From Cellulomonas sp. NTE-D12 (GTDB lineage: Bacteria > Actinomycetota > Actinomycetes > Actinomycetales > Cellulomonadaceae), in assembly GCF_027923705.1 (NCBI RefSeq), contig NZ_AP026442.1, positions 2,480,001 through 2,544,000 on the forward strand: a stretch of 64,000 bases of DNA, in the 5' to 3' direction. Under the pieces are notes generated by a model that was not told the origin of the DNA, searched no databases, and saw only the letters and a list, made by a program, of their open reading frames with translations. The position numbers and the translations under genes are program-made. Below are positions 15,278 through 23,454 of the stretch, one piece after another; positions within the stretch are counted from its first letter, which is position 1; each line of letters begins with the position of its first letter.

Positions 15278-18200
15278 GAGCGACCTGCCCGGCGCCGGCG
15301 GATCGGCAGCGCGAGCAGCCCGGTGACCACCCCGGTCACGGCGAGCAGCGCCAACCACCCGGACCGGGTCGGCGAGTCGTAGCGGACCACCAGGTGACCT
15401 GCTGCAGCACCGACCTCGAACGTCTGGCGCCAGCCGAGCTGCACCGACCGCAGCGGTCGTCCGTCGAGCCAGGCGTGCCAGCCGGGGTCGGCGCGCTCGG
15501 CCAGGACGAGGACCCGCGTGGGTGCACCCGCCGGGACGGTCGTGTCGACGTTCGCGTCGGTCGCCGCGACCGCTGTCACGGCCGTCGCCGGATCGGTCAC
15601 GTCACCGGCCGCCTTCGCCAGCCGCGCCCACGACGTCACCACCGTCGGCGCCGGCGACCCGTCCGCGCCGACGGCAGGACGCACCCGCCACAACGTCCCG
15701 GACGCGTTCTCGGTGACGCGTTCCAGTCCCGGAGTCGCGTCGAGCCGGCCGACCAGCTGCGCCCGCGCGCCGGCCACAGGGTCGGTGTCCGAGGTGCCGA
15801 CCGGCAGCGGTGGGACGACCACGTGGGCGACCGCCAGGCCGCCGAGCGGGCCGGCGACGTCGCCGGGCGCCGTGCTCGTCAGCCGGGCCACCAGCGTGCG
15901 GAGCTCCGTGGTCGCCGGGTCGGCGGCGACGACGGTCGCGGAGCGCAGCCCGCCGCCCAGCGACCCCGTCTGGACCGCAGCAGCCTGGTCGACCAGGTCC
16001 AGACCGTCGCCCCGCAGCAGCTCCCACGACACGCCGTCGGTCGTCGCGCTGAGCGCGAGGACCCGCGATGCGTCGGCACCCTGCTGGGCCTGCTGCGCGA
16101 CAGCCGGCACCACCGGACGTCCGAGCGACCGCAGCGACGTCGCTCCGGGCGCCGTCCAGACCCACGAGGCGAGCGAGCCGACCGCGACAGCGACCACGAC
16201 CACGCTCCCGAGCACCGCGAGCGGCTGGCGCCAGCCGAACGTCGACCGCGTCAACCTCGCCTGCAGCCGGTCGGTGCCGAGGGTCGCCGCGGTCAGCAGA
16301 CCGAGCAGCGCCAACGACAACGACGCGCCGACCCAGGCCCGACCGACCCCGTCGGCGTCGTGCACGGCGGGCAGCTGCGCCTGCACGGTGGCGGCCGCCA
16401 GTCCGACGACGGCCACGAGCCATCCGACACGCACGCCGCGGGCCACCGCAGCGCCGCGCAGCAGCGCCAGCACGGCCAGCAGCAGCACGGTGCCGACGAG
16501 TGCCAGCGGCCAGCCGGTGGCCACCATGCCGTGCAGCCCGGCCGGCACGAGGGCGCCGGGATCGGTCGGTACGCCGAGCAGCCGCAGCAGAGGTCCGCTG
16601 GGGACGGACTGCGCGGGCAGACCGGGCTCGGCGAGCAGCAGCCGCAGCCCCGGCACCCCGCGGCGGACCACCTCGGCCAGCAACGGACCCGCCAGCACGA
16701 CGGCCGGGACCGGCACCAGCAGCAGCCGGCCGCGCCGGCGGGGTGCCGTCGCGGCCGCCGCCACCGCCAGCACGACGGCCGGGACGAGCAGCACGGGTGC
16801 GCCGGCGACCGCGACGGCGAGCGCGAGAGCGGCACCGGCCGCCCCGGCGACGGAGCCGGTCGGGTCCGGCGTCCCGACGAGGGCAGGTCCGGGCTCCAGG
16901 TCCCCGGAGGGGACCGGCTCGCCGACGTGCTCCGGCGACGAACCGTCCGACGGCACGGCGGCAGCGACCGGGGCACCCCCGACGCTGCCGGCCGCCGAGG
17001 CGACGCCGCCCGCGGGGGTCGGCGCCGGCCGGGGCGACGGGATCGCCGTGGTCGGCGCGCTCGGCGCAGCGGCCTGCGGCTCCGCGTCCTCGTCGAGGTC
17101 GACGATGCCTTCGTCCTCGTCGTCCCCCCGACGCACCGTGACCAGACCGGAGAGCACCTGGTCCACGCGCTGCACCCCGACGGCGCGCGCCATGCCGAGC
17201 GCCACCCACGGCAGCGCGGCGTGGGCGACGACGGCGCCGAGGTGACCTCCGCCGATGCCGAGCAGGAGGGCGGGAGCGGCCGCCCAGACCAAAGCCGCCC
17301 ACGCACGCACGCCCGCGGACCGGGTGGCCGCGCCGGCAGCGGCCCAGGCGCCGATGCCGGACAGGACCACGGCACCGAGCATCAGCACGTCCACCACGGC
17401 CTGCGTGTGCCCCGCCAGGAGAGTCGGCACCGTGAGCACCGTGAGCAGCGGGTCCGCCGGAGCGGGCTGCCCCAGACCGTCCCGCACCCAGCCGGAGGAC
17501 GCCGCCCGCCACAGCTGCCCGACGGAGGACGAGCTCAGCGCGAGAGCGCCCCCGACCAAGCGAGCCCCCGCACCCACGACCGGTCCGAGCAGCCGCCCGA
17601 AGGCCGCGAGCGACGCCACGAGGAGCACCGCCGTCAGCCCCACGGCGGTCCACCGCCGGCGGGTCGCCATCGCGGCGAGCTCGCCGAGCTCCAGCTCGGA
17701 CGGGGCGCGCTGCACCTTCCGCGCCTCGAGCCGAGCGAGCCGCCGATCCTGCTCCTGGGTCCACACGTCGCGCAGACCGGCCTGCAGCGGCCACAGGGTC
17801 CGCCTCGGGACGGCGCGGGTACGGGCGGCGACCCGCCTCGCGCGGAGCACGGCCCCGGGTCTGCCGAGCGCCGCGAGACAGCCGGTCACCTCGGCGACGG
17901 CGAGCCCCGGCTGCTTGACCGCCAGCTGACCGAGCGCGCGCACCACGGCCGCGAGGAGGCCGACGACGGCCACGAAGGGGACGAGCGGCAGCGGTGCTGC
18001 GACGAGCCGGGCGTGCACCGCGGACCGCCGGCGCGCCGCGAACGACCGTCGCGGGTCGCCGAGGTCCGGCTCACCGTCACCGTCGAGGTCCGTCTCGGGG
18101 CCGGCGTCGGCGTCCCGGAGTCCTTGGTAGAGGGCCTGAGCGTGCCGCACGACCGCGGCCGGGACCACCACGACGCGGTGCCCTGCGAGACGCGCGCGGC

Positions 18201-18885
18201 GGGACAGGTCGAGCCCGTCGCCGAACGGGCCGAGCGCGGCGTCGGTGCCGCGCAACGCGTCCCAGACGTCGCGCCGGACGAGCGCACCGGCGAGGCCGAC
18301 GCCGAGCACGTCGGTACGCCCGTCGTGCTGGCCCTGGTCCAGCTCACCGGCCTCGACGTCGGACATCCGCCGGCCCCAGCGCGTGGTGCGCAGGCCGACC
18401 TCGAGCAGCCGCTCCGGTTCGGTCCACGTCCGCTGCTTGGCGCCGGCGACGGCCACCGACGGCGCGTGGCTCACCGCACGCATCAGCTCGAGCAGGGCGG
18501 TCGGCGCCGGCGCGCTGTCGTCGTGGAGCAGCCACAGCCACGGCGTGGGCGACTCGCCGAGGGCCTCGGCCACCGTCAGCAGCCCTCGCGTGACCGCCTG
18601 GCCGAAGGTCTTCGCCCCCGGTGCCGTCGTGCGCGCGAGCCGCGGTGCCGGGGCCGGGGAGCCCGCGAACGCCTCGTCCAGCGCCGCCGCGACGCCGTCC
18701 GGCCCGCCGACGTCCACGACCAGCACCCGCAACGGGCGTCTGACCTGTGCCGCGAGGGCGGCGAGCGTCGTCGGCAGGTAGCGGGTGAGCCCCGCGGTGA
18801 CGACGACGGCGGTCACCGGCGCCGTCACGGGGATCGACGACGTCGTGGTGGTGGGGGCGGCTGGGCCCTGGACGGTCTGCGTCAT
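15274..18885 (-). CDS. Large GT2 glycosyltransferase with multi-spanning membrane region
   Basis: The protein has 1203 residues. Residues about 20-280 form a GT2 domain: VTAVVVTAGLTRYLPTTL, LWLLHDDSAPAPTALLELM (DDS metal motif), VGLAGALVRRDVWDAL. More than ten membrane helices follow. They are interrupted near residues 600-700 by a long acidic, Pro/Ala-rich insert containing DDEDEGIVDLDEDAE. The C-terminal part ends in an extracytoplasmic segment (WHAWLDGRPLRSVQLGWRQ), a membrane helix and a basic tail. It probably makes or transfers a cell-wall sugar at the membrane; donor and acceptor are unknown. It is coupled to DUF5719 downstream and lies near whiB2. ATG 18885 was chosen because the longer reading from 18978 adds a non-conserved leader. 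Confidence 0.82.
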   Translation of the reverse strand: MTQTVQGPAAPTTTTSSIPVTAPVTAVVVTAGLTRYLPTTLAALAAQVRRPLRVLVVDVGGPDGVAAALDEAFAGSPAPAPRLARTTAPGAKTFGQAVTRGLLTVAEALGESPTPWLWLLHDDSAPAPTALLELMRAVSHAPSVAVAGAKQRTWTEPERLLEVGLRTTRWGRRMSDVEAGELDQGQHDGRTDVLGVGLAGALVRRDVWDALRGTDAALGPFGDGLDLSRRARLAGHRVVVVPAAVVRHAQALYQGLRDADAGPETDLDGDGEPDLGDPRRSFAARRRSAVHARLVAAPLPLVPFVAVVGLLAAVVRALGQLAVKQPGLAVAEVTGCLAALGRPGAVLRARRVAARTRAVPRRTLWPLQAGLRDVWTQEQDRRLARLEARKVQRAPSELELGELAAMATRRRWTAVGLTAVLLVASLAAFGRLLGPVVGAGARLVGGALALSSSSVGQLWRAASSGWVRDGLGQPAPADPLLTVLTVPTLLAGHTQAVVDVLMLGAVVLSGIGAWAAAGAATRSAGVRAWAALVWAAAPALLLGIGGGHLGAVVAHAALPWVALGMARAVGVQRVDQVLSGLVTVRRGDDEDEGIVDLDEDAEPQAAAPSAPTTAIPSPRPAPTPAGGVASAAGSVGGAPVAAAVPSDGSSPEHVGEPVPSGDLEPGPALVGTPDPTGSVAGAAGAALALAVAVAGAPVLLVPAVVLAVAAAATAPRRRGRLLLVPVPAVVLAGPLLAEVVRRGVPGLRLLLAEPGLPAQSVPSGPLLRLLGVPTDPGALVPAGLHGMVATGWPLALVGTVLLLAVLALLRGAAVARGVRVGWLVAVVGLAAATVQAQLPAVHDADGVGRAWVGASLSLALLGLLTAATLGTDRLQARLTRSTFGWRQPLAVLGSVVVVAVAVGSLASWVWTAPGATSLRSLGRPVVPAVAQQAQQGADASRVLALSATTDGVSWELLRGDGLDLVDQAAAVQTGSLGGGLRSATVVAADPATTELRTLVARLTSTAPGDVAGPLGGLAVAHVVVPPLPVGTSDTDPVAGARAQLVGRLDATPGLERVTENASGTLWRVRPAVGADGSPAPTVVTSWARLAKAAGDVTDPATAVTAVAATDANVDTTVPAGAPTRVLVLAERADPGWHAWLDGRPLRSVQLGWRQTFEVGAAAGHLVVRYDSPTRSGWLALLAVTGVVTGLLALPIRRRRAGRS

Positions 18886-18967
18886 GCTCGCGCCATCATG
18901 CGACGCTGCCGGGTGCCTCCCCGGCTGCGACACTCCCGCGACGCCGTGGGCCTCGCGGAGGTGGTCC

Positions 18968-19300
18968 TCAGACGACACGCCGCTTGAGCTTGCGCCGCTC
19001 GCGCTCCGAGAGCCCGCCCCAGATGCCGAACCGCTCGTCGTTGGCCAGTGCGTACTCCAGGCACTCGGCCCGGACCTCGCACTGGGTGCAGACCTTCTTG
19101 GCCTCGCGCGTCGAGCCGCCCTTCTCCGGGAAGAAGGCCTCCGGGTCGGTCTGCGCGCACAGTGCGCGCTCCTGCCACCCCATCAGGCCGTCGTCCTCGG
19201 CCTCCCCGAACAGGGCGTGCACGTTGGACGCCGAGACCGACCCGACCACCTTCGCGTCCGACGGGAAGCTCTCGTCGTCGTCGTCGAGCAGGTTCCACAT
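18968..19300 (-). CDS. whiB2: WhiB2/WhmD-type iron-sulfur regulator
   Basis: The protein has 110 residues. Four cysteines (C48, C71, C74, C80) in the arrangement C-x22-C-x2-C-x5-C bind a [4Fe-4S] cluster. FGIWGGLSERERRKLKRR gives the G(I/V)WGG turn and the basic DNA-binding tail. The acidic N-terminus MWNLLDDDDE and the locus (DUF3499, WbbL) indicate WhiB2, which with WhiA controls septation genes in actinobacteria. GGAGG lies 5 nt before ATG 19300. A consensus promoter sits about 120 nt upstream. WhiB2 is the most likely subfamily; WhiB-family membership is certain. Confidence 0.92.
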   Translation of the reverse strand: MWNLLDDDDESFPSDAKVVGSVSASNVHALFGEAEDDGLMGWQERALCAQTDPEAFFPEKGGSTREAKKVCTQCEVRAECLEYALANDERFGIWGGLSERERRKLKRRVV

Positions 19301-19419
19301 ACGTGCCTCCGTGCGGGTCTGGTGCTCGGTGCTGCCTGGGTCTGTGGGCTGTCCTCGGGCTGTCGAGTAGTCGAACCGGCCTGCCAGATCACTGCCCCGC
19401 GCCACCGCGGTTGCCATGA

Positions 19420-19448
19420 ATTACACGCGTGTCGTTCTGGGGAGTCAA
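19420..19448 (-). promoter_or_regulatory. Consensus sigma-70-type promoter of whiB2
   Basis: On the minus strand TTGACT (19443-19448) and TGTAAT (19420-19425) are separated by exactly 17 nt. This is the best -35/-10 pair I saw in the window and predicts transcription from about 19413. The leader of roughly 113 nt leaves room for further control. Confidence 0.65.
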
Positions 19449-19623
19449 CCGGACCCGTGGTATTTGTCCGCCTCGTCCGGGGTGAATTCTGGAAGCCTCG
19501 GCGTGTCGCCCTACCCTGGCGGCGTGCCGACCCTCATCGGGCCGCGCCCGGCCCGCTCGCGCGGCGGCAACGAGACGTCGGACCAACCCCGTGACGCGGT
19601 CCGGGCTCGCGCGTAGGGCTCAG

Positions 19624-19629
19624 TAGAGT
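19624..19629 (+). promoter_or_regulatory. -10 box of leaderless GT2 gene
   Basis: TAGAGT is followed by 6 nt and then ATG 19636. There is no Shine-Dalgarno sequence in the gap. Confidence 0.48.
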
Positions 19630-19635
19630 CCGCAC

Positions 19636-20499
19636 ATGCTCGATCTCGACGTCGTCATCCCGGTGCACAACGCCCCCGACCACGTGCGCGCGTGCCTGGA
19701 CTCCGTGGAGGCGGCCCTCCGCGGCCGGGGCACCCTGATCCTCGTCGACGACGCGTCGGACGAGCCGACCCGGACCCTGCTGGACGAGCGTGCCGCGGCG
19801 ACGGGCGCGACCCTCGTCCGCCACGTCGAGCGGACCGGCTACACGAAGGCCGTGAACGACGGTGCCCGAGCGGGTCGGCGGCGGAACGTGATGTTCCTCA
19901 ACAGCGACACGATCGTCCCGCCACGGGCGCTCGACAGGCTCTCCACCGCCCTCGACCGGCACCGTCGACTGGCCGTCGTCGGTCCGCTCTCCAACGCGGC
20001 GTCCCTCCAGTCGGTCCCCTCCACCAGCGGAACCGGAGTCGCGAACCAGACCGCGATCAACCCCCTGCCGCCGGGCGTCACGCCGGCGGACCTCGACGCG
20101 ATGTTCGCGCGGCGCAGATGGGGCGCACTGACGTACGCGCCGCTGGTCCACGGGTTCTGCTTCACCGTCAAGAGGGCCGCCTTCGAGCAGCTCGGCGGGT
20201 TCGACGAGGAGACGTTCGCCGACGGTTACGGCGAGGAGAACGACTTCAGCTTCCGGGCCGTCGACGCCGGCTACCGGCTGGGGATCCTGACGAACACGTA
20301 CATCTTCCACGCGAAGTCGGCGAGCTACCAGGACGCCGTGCGGGTCCCCCTGCTGGCGCGCTCGGCGGAGCGCCTCGACGCTCGGCACGGGCCCGAACGT
20401 CTGCAGCGCGCCAGCGCCGAGCTGCAGGCCAACGTTCCCCTCGCCCGAGCTCGGGAGATGGCGGCAGCGTTCTACGCCGCTCACACCGCCGCCGTCTGA
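19636..20499 (+). CDS. GT2 family glycosyltransferase
   Basis: The protein has 287 residues and one GT-A domain. LDLDVVIPVHNAPDHVRACL opens the fold. ILVDDASDE and VMFLNSDTIVPP bind nucleotide-sugar and metal, and GGFDEETFADGYGEENDFSF carries the catalytic acidic cluster EEND. No membrane helix is present, so it acts in the cytoplasm on a lipid-linked or growing glycan. Single-gene unit, convergent with the methyltransferase/glycosyltransferase fusion; a hairpin separates them. Donor unknown. Confidence 0.88.
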   Translation: MLDLDVVIPVHNAPDHVRACLDSVEAALRGRGTLILVDDASDEPTRTLLDERAAATGATLVRHVERTGYTKAVNDGARAGRRRNVMFLNSDTIVPPRALDRLSTALDRHRRLAVVGPLSNAASLQSVPSTSGTGVANQTAINPLPPGVTPADLDAMFARRRWGALTYAPLVHGFCFTVKRAAFEQLGGFDEETFADGYGEENDFSFRAVDAGYRLGILTNTYIFHAKSASYQDAVRVPLLARSAERLDARHGPERLQRASAELQANVPLARAREMAAAFYAAHTAAV

Positions 20500-20502
20500 C
20501 CT

Positions 20503-20530
20503 TGTCGGCCGGTCGGCCGCCGCGCCGACA
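20503..20530. terminator. Hairpin between convergent genes
   Basis: The stem TGTCGGC/GCCGACA has a 14-nt loop that is itself partly self-complementary (CGGCCG). It lies just after the plus-strand GT2 stop and could serve both strands. There is no T run. Confidence 0.45.
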
Positions 20531-20556
20531 GCGCGCGGCAGCCGGTCCACCGTCGG

Positions 20557-22587
20557 TCAGACCAGCGCCTGCCAGTGTCGGCGCCACGCCGCCTCGGCGG
20601 CGGCATGCAGGGTCCCACCCAGCTGGTCGCCGGGCGGGAGGTACGCACCCGCAGCTCCCGCGCCGCAGCCGAGCACGTGCTCCGTGACGGCACCGGCGAG
20701 GGTGTCCAGGTGCGCCGGGACGGCGGTGATCCGGGGATGGAACCCCGCTCGCGCACCGTTCAGCTCGTTGGTGACGGCGAGGGCACCGGAGATCGCCACG
20801 TCGAAGGCGGCGTGACCGGGATGAGGGCTGGCCTGGAGGCAGAGCCCGACGTCCACGCGGGACAGCAGGTCGAAGTACCCGGGTCGGTCGAGCACACCGT
20901 GGTTGACGAGCGTCGCCGGTCCGAGGTCGACGTCCGGACCCGCCTCCCCCGCCATGACGAACGTCGCCGGCCGTCCGAGCGCCTCGAGCCGTTCCGCCAC
21001 CAGTCGCAGGGTCGCCACGCCCAGGCCGAACATGTTCCGGGGTTTCGACGGCCGCCCGTACAGGTAGACGACCGGGACCTCGTTCCGGACGCGGCGCTCC
21101 GCCGCCACCCGCAGCTCCTCCAGGTCGAACGCCGGCGAGAACACCACGTCCGGGTCCACCCCCCCGTGCCCACGGGCCTCGAGCAGGTCGGCGACCGGAC
21201 GCGAGTTGACCAGGCGACCGAAGCCGGCCTCGTACGTCGACTCGGCGATCGCCGAGTCGGTGGACCACCCGACGAAGCCGGGCTCGTAGTCCTGGATCAG
21301 GTAGAGCACACGTGCTGCCGGGAACCGCTCGGCACGGGCGGCGACGTCGAGGGCGTGCGCGGTCAGCCAGTGCGTGGCCAGCCAAAGGTCGGACCGACCC
21401 AGTTCGGCCCCGTCGAGCTCTGAGCGGTTGACCACCTGCCAGTCGGTGCCCGGGAACCGGTCGGTCAGCCAGGTGGAGGCCTGGAGCGAGGCCTCCGGCG
21501 AGCCGTGGCCGACGTTGAGCGTGATGAGCCGCAGGCGCCGGCCGGAGAGCCGGCCGAGCTCCGCGCCGACCTCCACGGCGGTCTTGACGCCGGCGAAGAG
21601 CGCGCCCGGGTGGAACTCGGGCAGCACGACGTTGACGCGCGGTTCCGTCGCGCCGAGGCCGGTCCAGAGGAGCGCGTCCGACCACGGCGTCAGGCCCGAG
21701 ACGGCCGACCGAGCGTGGGGAACGGGGGCGGCCGAGGCATCGGGCCCCTCCGGTGCCGGTTCGACCTCCGCCTCGAGCTCGGCCGGTGCCGCGACGGCGA
21801 CCGCGTCGTGCTCGGCGGGGTCGCCCGCCTCGTAGCTCGACCGCCCCGTGCCTTCGCGATTGGGTCCCTTCGTGACGATCACGAGGTTGTGGTAGCAGTG
21901 CACGGCCGTGACGTTGACGTCGGTGTACGACGGCTCGTACCCGGGCGGCGACCACTCCTCCCAGTTCAGGCCGTCGATGAGGGCCTTGGCCAGCCCCATC
22001 GTCGTCGTCCCCGCCGTGAGGTCGTCGCTGCCTCCCCATGCCGGCCAGTAGGACGTCTGGGTGTCCTCGACGATGTAGACAGCACCGTCCGGCAGCCGAG
22101 GGAAGACGAGGCGGAACGTCTCCCGCACGTGCTCGGGACGGTGGCTGCCGTCGTCGACGACCACGCGGACGTCGGGGAAGTCGGTGAAGATCCGGTCCAG
22201 CACGTCGGGATCGACCTGGCTGCCCACGTACGGGTGGATGCGGTCCGAGCGGACCGCGAGGCGGTCGTCGACGTCCAGCCCGATCACCTGGGCGTGCGGG
22301 AAGTAGTCCCGCCACATGCGCAGCGACGCACCCGCCCGCGCCGTCCCGCCGATCCCGATCTCGAACAGGGCGAACGGCTGGTCCCGCAGGTGCCCCAGGT
22401 GGCGCTCGTAGTGGTCGGTGTAGCGGTGCACGCCCCACTTGTCCGTCCCGTGCAGCACCGCCAGCTCGGTCATCGACGGGCGGGACGACGGTGCGCCGCC
22501 GGTGGCCCGGAGCAGCCGCCACACGGTCGCCGGGACGTGCGGCTTGACGTGCGCGACGCCCCACGACCTGAGCCTGCTGAGATCCAT
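20557..22587 (-). CDS. Fusion of MycE-type sugar O-methyltransferase and WsaF-type glycosyltransferase
   Basis: The protein has 676 residues. Residues about 40-245 resemble MycE/TylE-type deoxysugar O-methyltransferases: VLHGTDKWGVHRYTDHYERH, FEIGIGG (75-81, SAM loop), ASLRMWRDYFP, VVDDGSH (144-149) and VEDTQTSYWPAWGG (173-186). A Glu/Pro/Ala-rich linker of about 60 residues follows. Residues about 320-676 match WsaF-like rhamnosyltransferases: VLPEFHPGALFAGVKTAVEV, RVLYLIQDYEPGFVGWSTDS, PVVYLYGRPSKPRNMFGLGV, VDVGLCLQASPHPGHAAFDV. The simplest reading is one polypeptide that adds a deoxyhexose and methylates it, or caps a chain. ATG 22587 follows TACGGT at leaderless spacing. Both domain assignments are good; the coupled role is inferred. 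Confidence 0.8.
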   Translation of the reverse strand: MDLSRLRSWGVAHVKPHVPATVWRLLRATGGAPSSRPSMTELAVLHGTDKWGVHRYTDHYERHLGHLRDQPFALFEIGIGGTARAGASLRMWRDYFPHAQVIGLDVDDRLAVRSDRIHPYVGSQVDPDVLDRIFTDFPDVRVVVDDGSHRPEHVRETFRLVFPRLPDGAVYIVEDTQTSYWPAWGGSDDLTAGTTTMGLAKALIDGLNWEEWSPPGYEPSYTDVNVTAVHCYHNLVIVTKGPNREGTGRSSYEAGDPAEHDAVAVAAPAELEAEVEPAPEGPDASAAPVPHARSAVSGLTPWSDALLWTGLGATEPRVNVVLPEFHPGALFAGVKTAVEVGAELGRLSGRRLRLITLNVGHGSPEASLQASTWLTDRFPGTDWQVVNRSELDGAELGRSDLWLATHWLTAHALDVAARAERFPAARVLYLIQDYEPGFVGWSTDSAIAESTYEAGFGRLVNSRPVADLLEARGHGGVDPDVVFSPAFDLEELRVAAERRVRNEVPVVYLYGRPSKPRNMFGLGVATLRLVAERLEALGRPATFVMAGEAGPDVDLGPATLVNHGVLDRPGYFDLLSRVDVGLCLQASPHPGHAAFDVAISGALAVTNELNGARAGFHPRITAVPAHLDTLAGAVTEHVLGCGAGAAGAYLPPGDQLGGTLHAAAEAAWRRHWQALV

Positions 22588-22593
22588 GGCCGA

Positions 22594-22599
22594 ACCGTA
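22594..22599 (-). promoter_or_regulatory. -10 box of leaderless methyltransferase/GT fusion gene
   Basis: On the minus strand TACGGT is followed by 6 nt and then ATG 22587. It is divergent from the TIGR03089 promoter about 90 nt away. Confidence 0.45.
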
Positions 22600-22686
22600 T
22601 CCATCGACTCGCAGGAGGAGCGGTGCCATCCGGGCCGCCGGCGCTGCGCCGTCCGGGCTCGCGCCGAGGTCCGGGGCCCACGTGCC

Positions 22687-22692
22687 TACCCT
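22687..22692 (+). promoter_or_regulatory. -10 box of leaderless TIGR03089 gene
   Basis: TACCCT is followed by 6 nt (TGCCGC) and then GTG 22699. No ribosome-binding site is present. Confidence 0.48.
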
Positions 22693-22698
22693 TGCCGC

Positions 22699-23439
22699 GT
22701 GGCTCCCACCCCCCGATCGGTCTCCGACCTTCTCACCGTGCTCCGAACCGATCCGGGACGACCCCGGCTCACCTGGTACTCGGGCGACGGCGAGCGGGTG
22801 GAGCTCTCCGGCGCGGTGCTGGACAACTGGGTCTCCAAGACGGCCAACCTGCTGGTGGAGGAGTTCGACGCGGGGCCGGGGTACCGCGTGCTGCTCGACC
22901 TGCCCGCGCACTGGCGGTCCGTGGTCTGGGCCCTGGCGGCATGGCGTGTCGGCGCGTGCGTCGTCACGCCCGGAGGCGATCCGTCCCCGGCCGACGACAC
23001 GGCGGACCTGGTGGTGACGGACCGCCCCACCGCCCACCTCGGGGCCCGTGACCTCGTCGCGGTCGCCCTGCCGGCGCTGGCCCGGCGCTTCGACGCAGCG
23101 TTGCCGGCCGGTGCGATCGACGCGGCGGCAGCCGTGATGACGTACGCAGACCGCCTCGCCTGGGCCCCGCCGGTGCAGGCCGGCTCGCCCGCGCTCGTCA
23201 CGCCGACGGGGACCACCGTCCACGCGGACCTGTTCGCCGGACCCACGGCCGACGACGCCCAACGCGTGCTGCTGCCCGCCGGAGAGCTCGCGGCGACGCT
23301 GGTCGACGTGCTCGGCGTCCTGTCGGCAGCCGGGTCCGTCGTCCTGGTGGACGACGCCTTCGCATCGGCACTGCGGCTCGACGCCGCACGCACCACCGCG
23401 CTCACCACCTCGGAGCGCGTCACGTCCGACCGGCTGTAG
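22699..23439 (+). CDS. TIGR03089 family protein
   Basis: The protein has 246 residues. It resembles the N-terminal part of AMP-dependent synthetases (PRLTWYSGDGERVELSGAVLDNWVSKTANLLVEE) but is about half their length. It lacks the adenylate-forming motifs, such as the P-loop TSGTTGxPK (here only TPTGTTVHAD) and the C-terminal domain. This is the actinobacterial TIGR03089 family, commonly found near rml and man genes. It is unlikely to activate acids; its function is unknown. It is convergent with manA, with only 15 nt between stops. Confidence 0.88.
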   Translation: MAPTPRSVSDLLTVLRTDPGRPRLTWYSGDGERVELSGAVLDNWVSKTANLLVEEFDAGPGYRVLLDLPAHWRSVVWALAAWRVGACVVTPGGDPSPADDTADLVVTDRPTAHLGARDLVAVALPALARRFDAALPAGAIDAAAAVMTYADRLAWAPPVQAGSPALVTPTGTTVHADLFAGPTADDAQRVLLPAGELAATLVDVLGVLSAAGSVVLVDDAFASALRLDAARTTALTTSERVTSDRL

Positions 23440-23454
23440 ACGTCGGCCGGTCTG

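Larger units (their letters stand above)
19301..19635. other. Divergent intergenic region between whiB2 and a GT2 gene
   Basis: This 335-nt stretch holds the whiB2 promoter (19420-19448, minus strand), a leader of about 110 nt ending in GGAGG, and the leaderless -10 box of the plus-strand glycosyltransferase at 19624-19629. A short open frame on the plus strand (19416-19616) starts inside the whiB2 -10 box and shows no family resemblance. The rest contains nothing I can name. Confidence 0.6.

Noticed and set aside
15394..18987. A 1197-codon open frame on the plus strand
   Set aside because: It is antisense to the membrane GT2 gene, arginine/glutamine-rich with no family resemblance, and has no start signal. 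Very GC-rich coding DNA often leaves long open frames on the opposite strand.
19416..19616. Small plus-strand open frame between whiB2 and the GT2 gene
   Set aside because: Its ATG lies inside the predicted whiB2 -10 box, it has no ribosome-binding site and no recognisable similarity.
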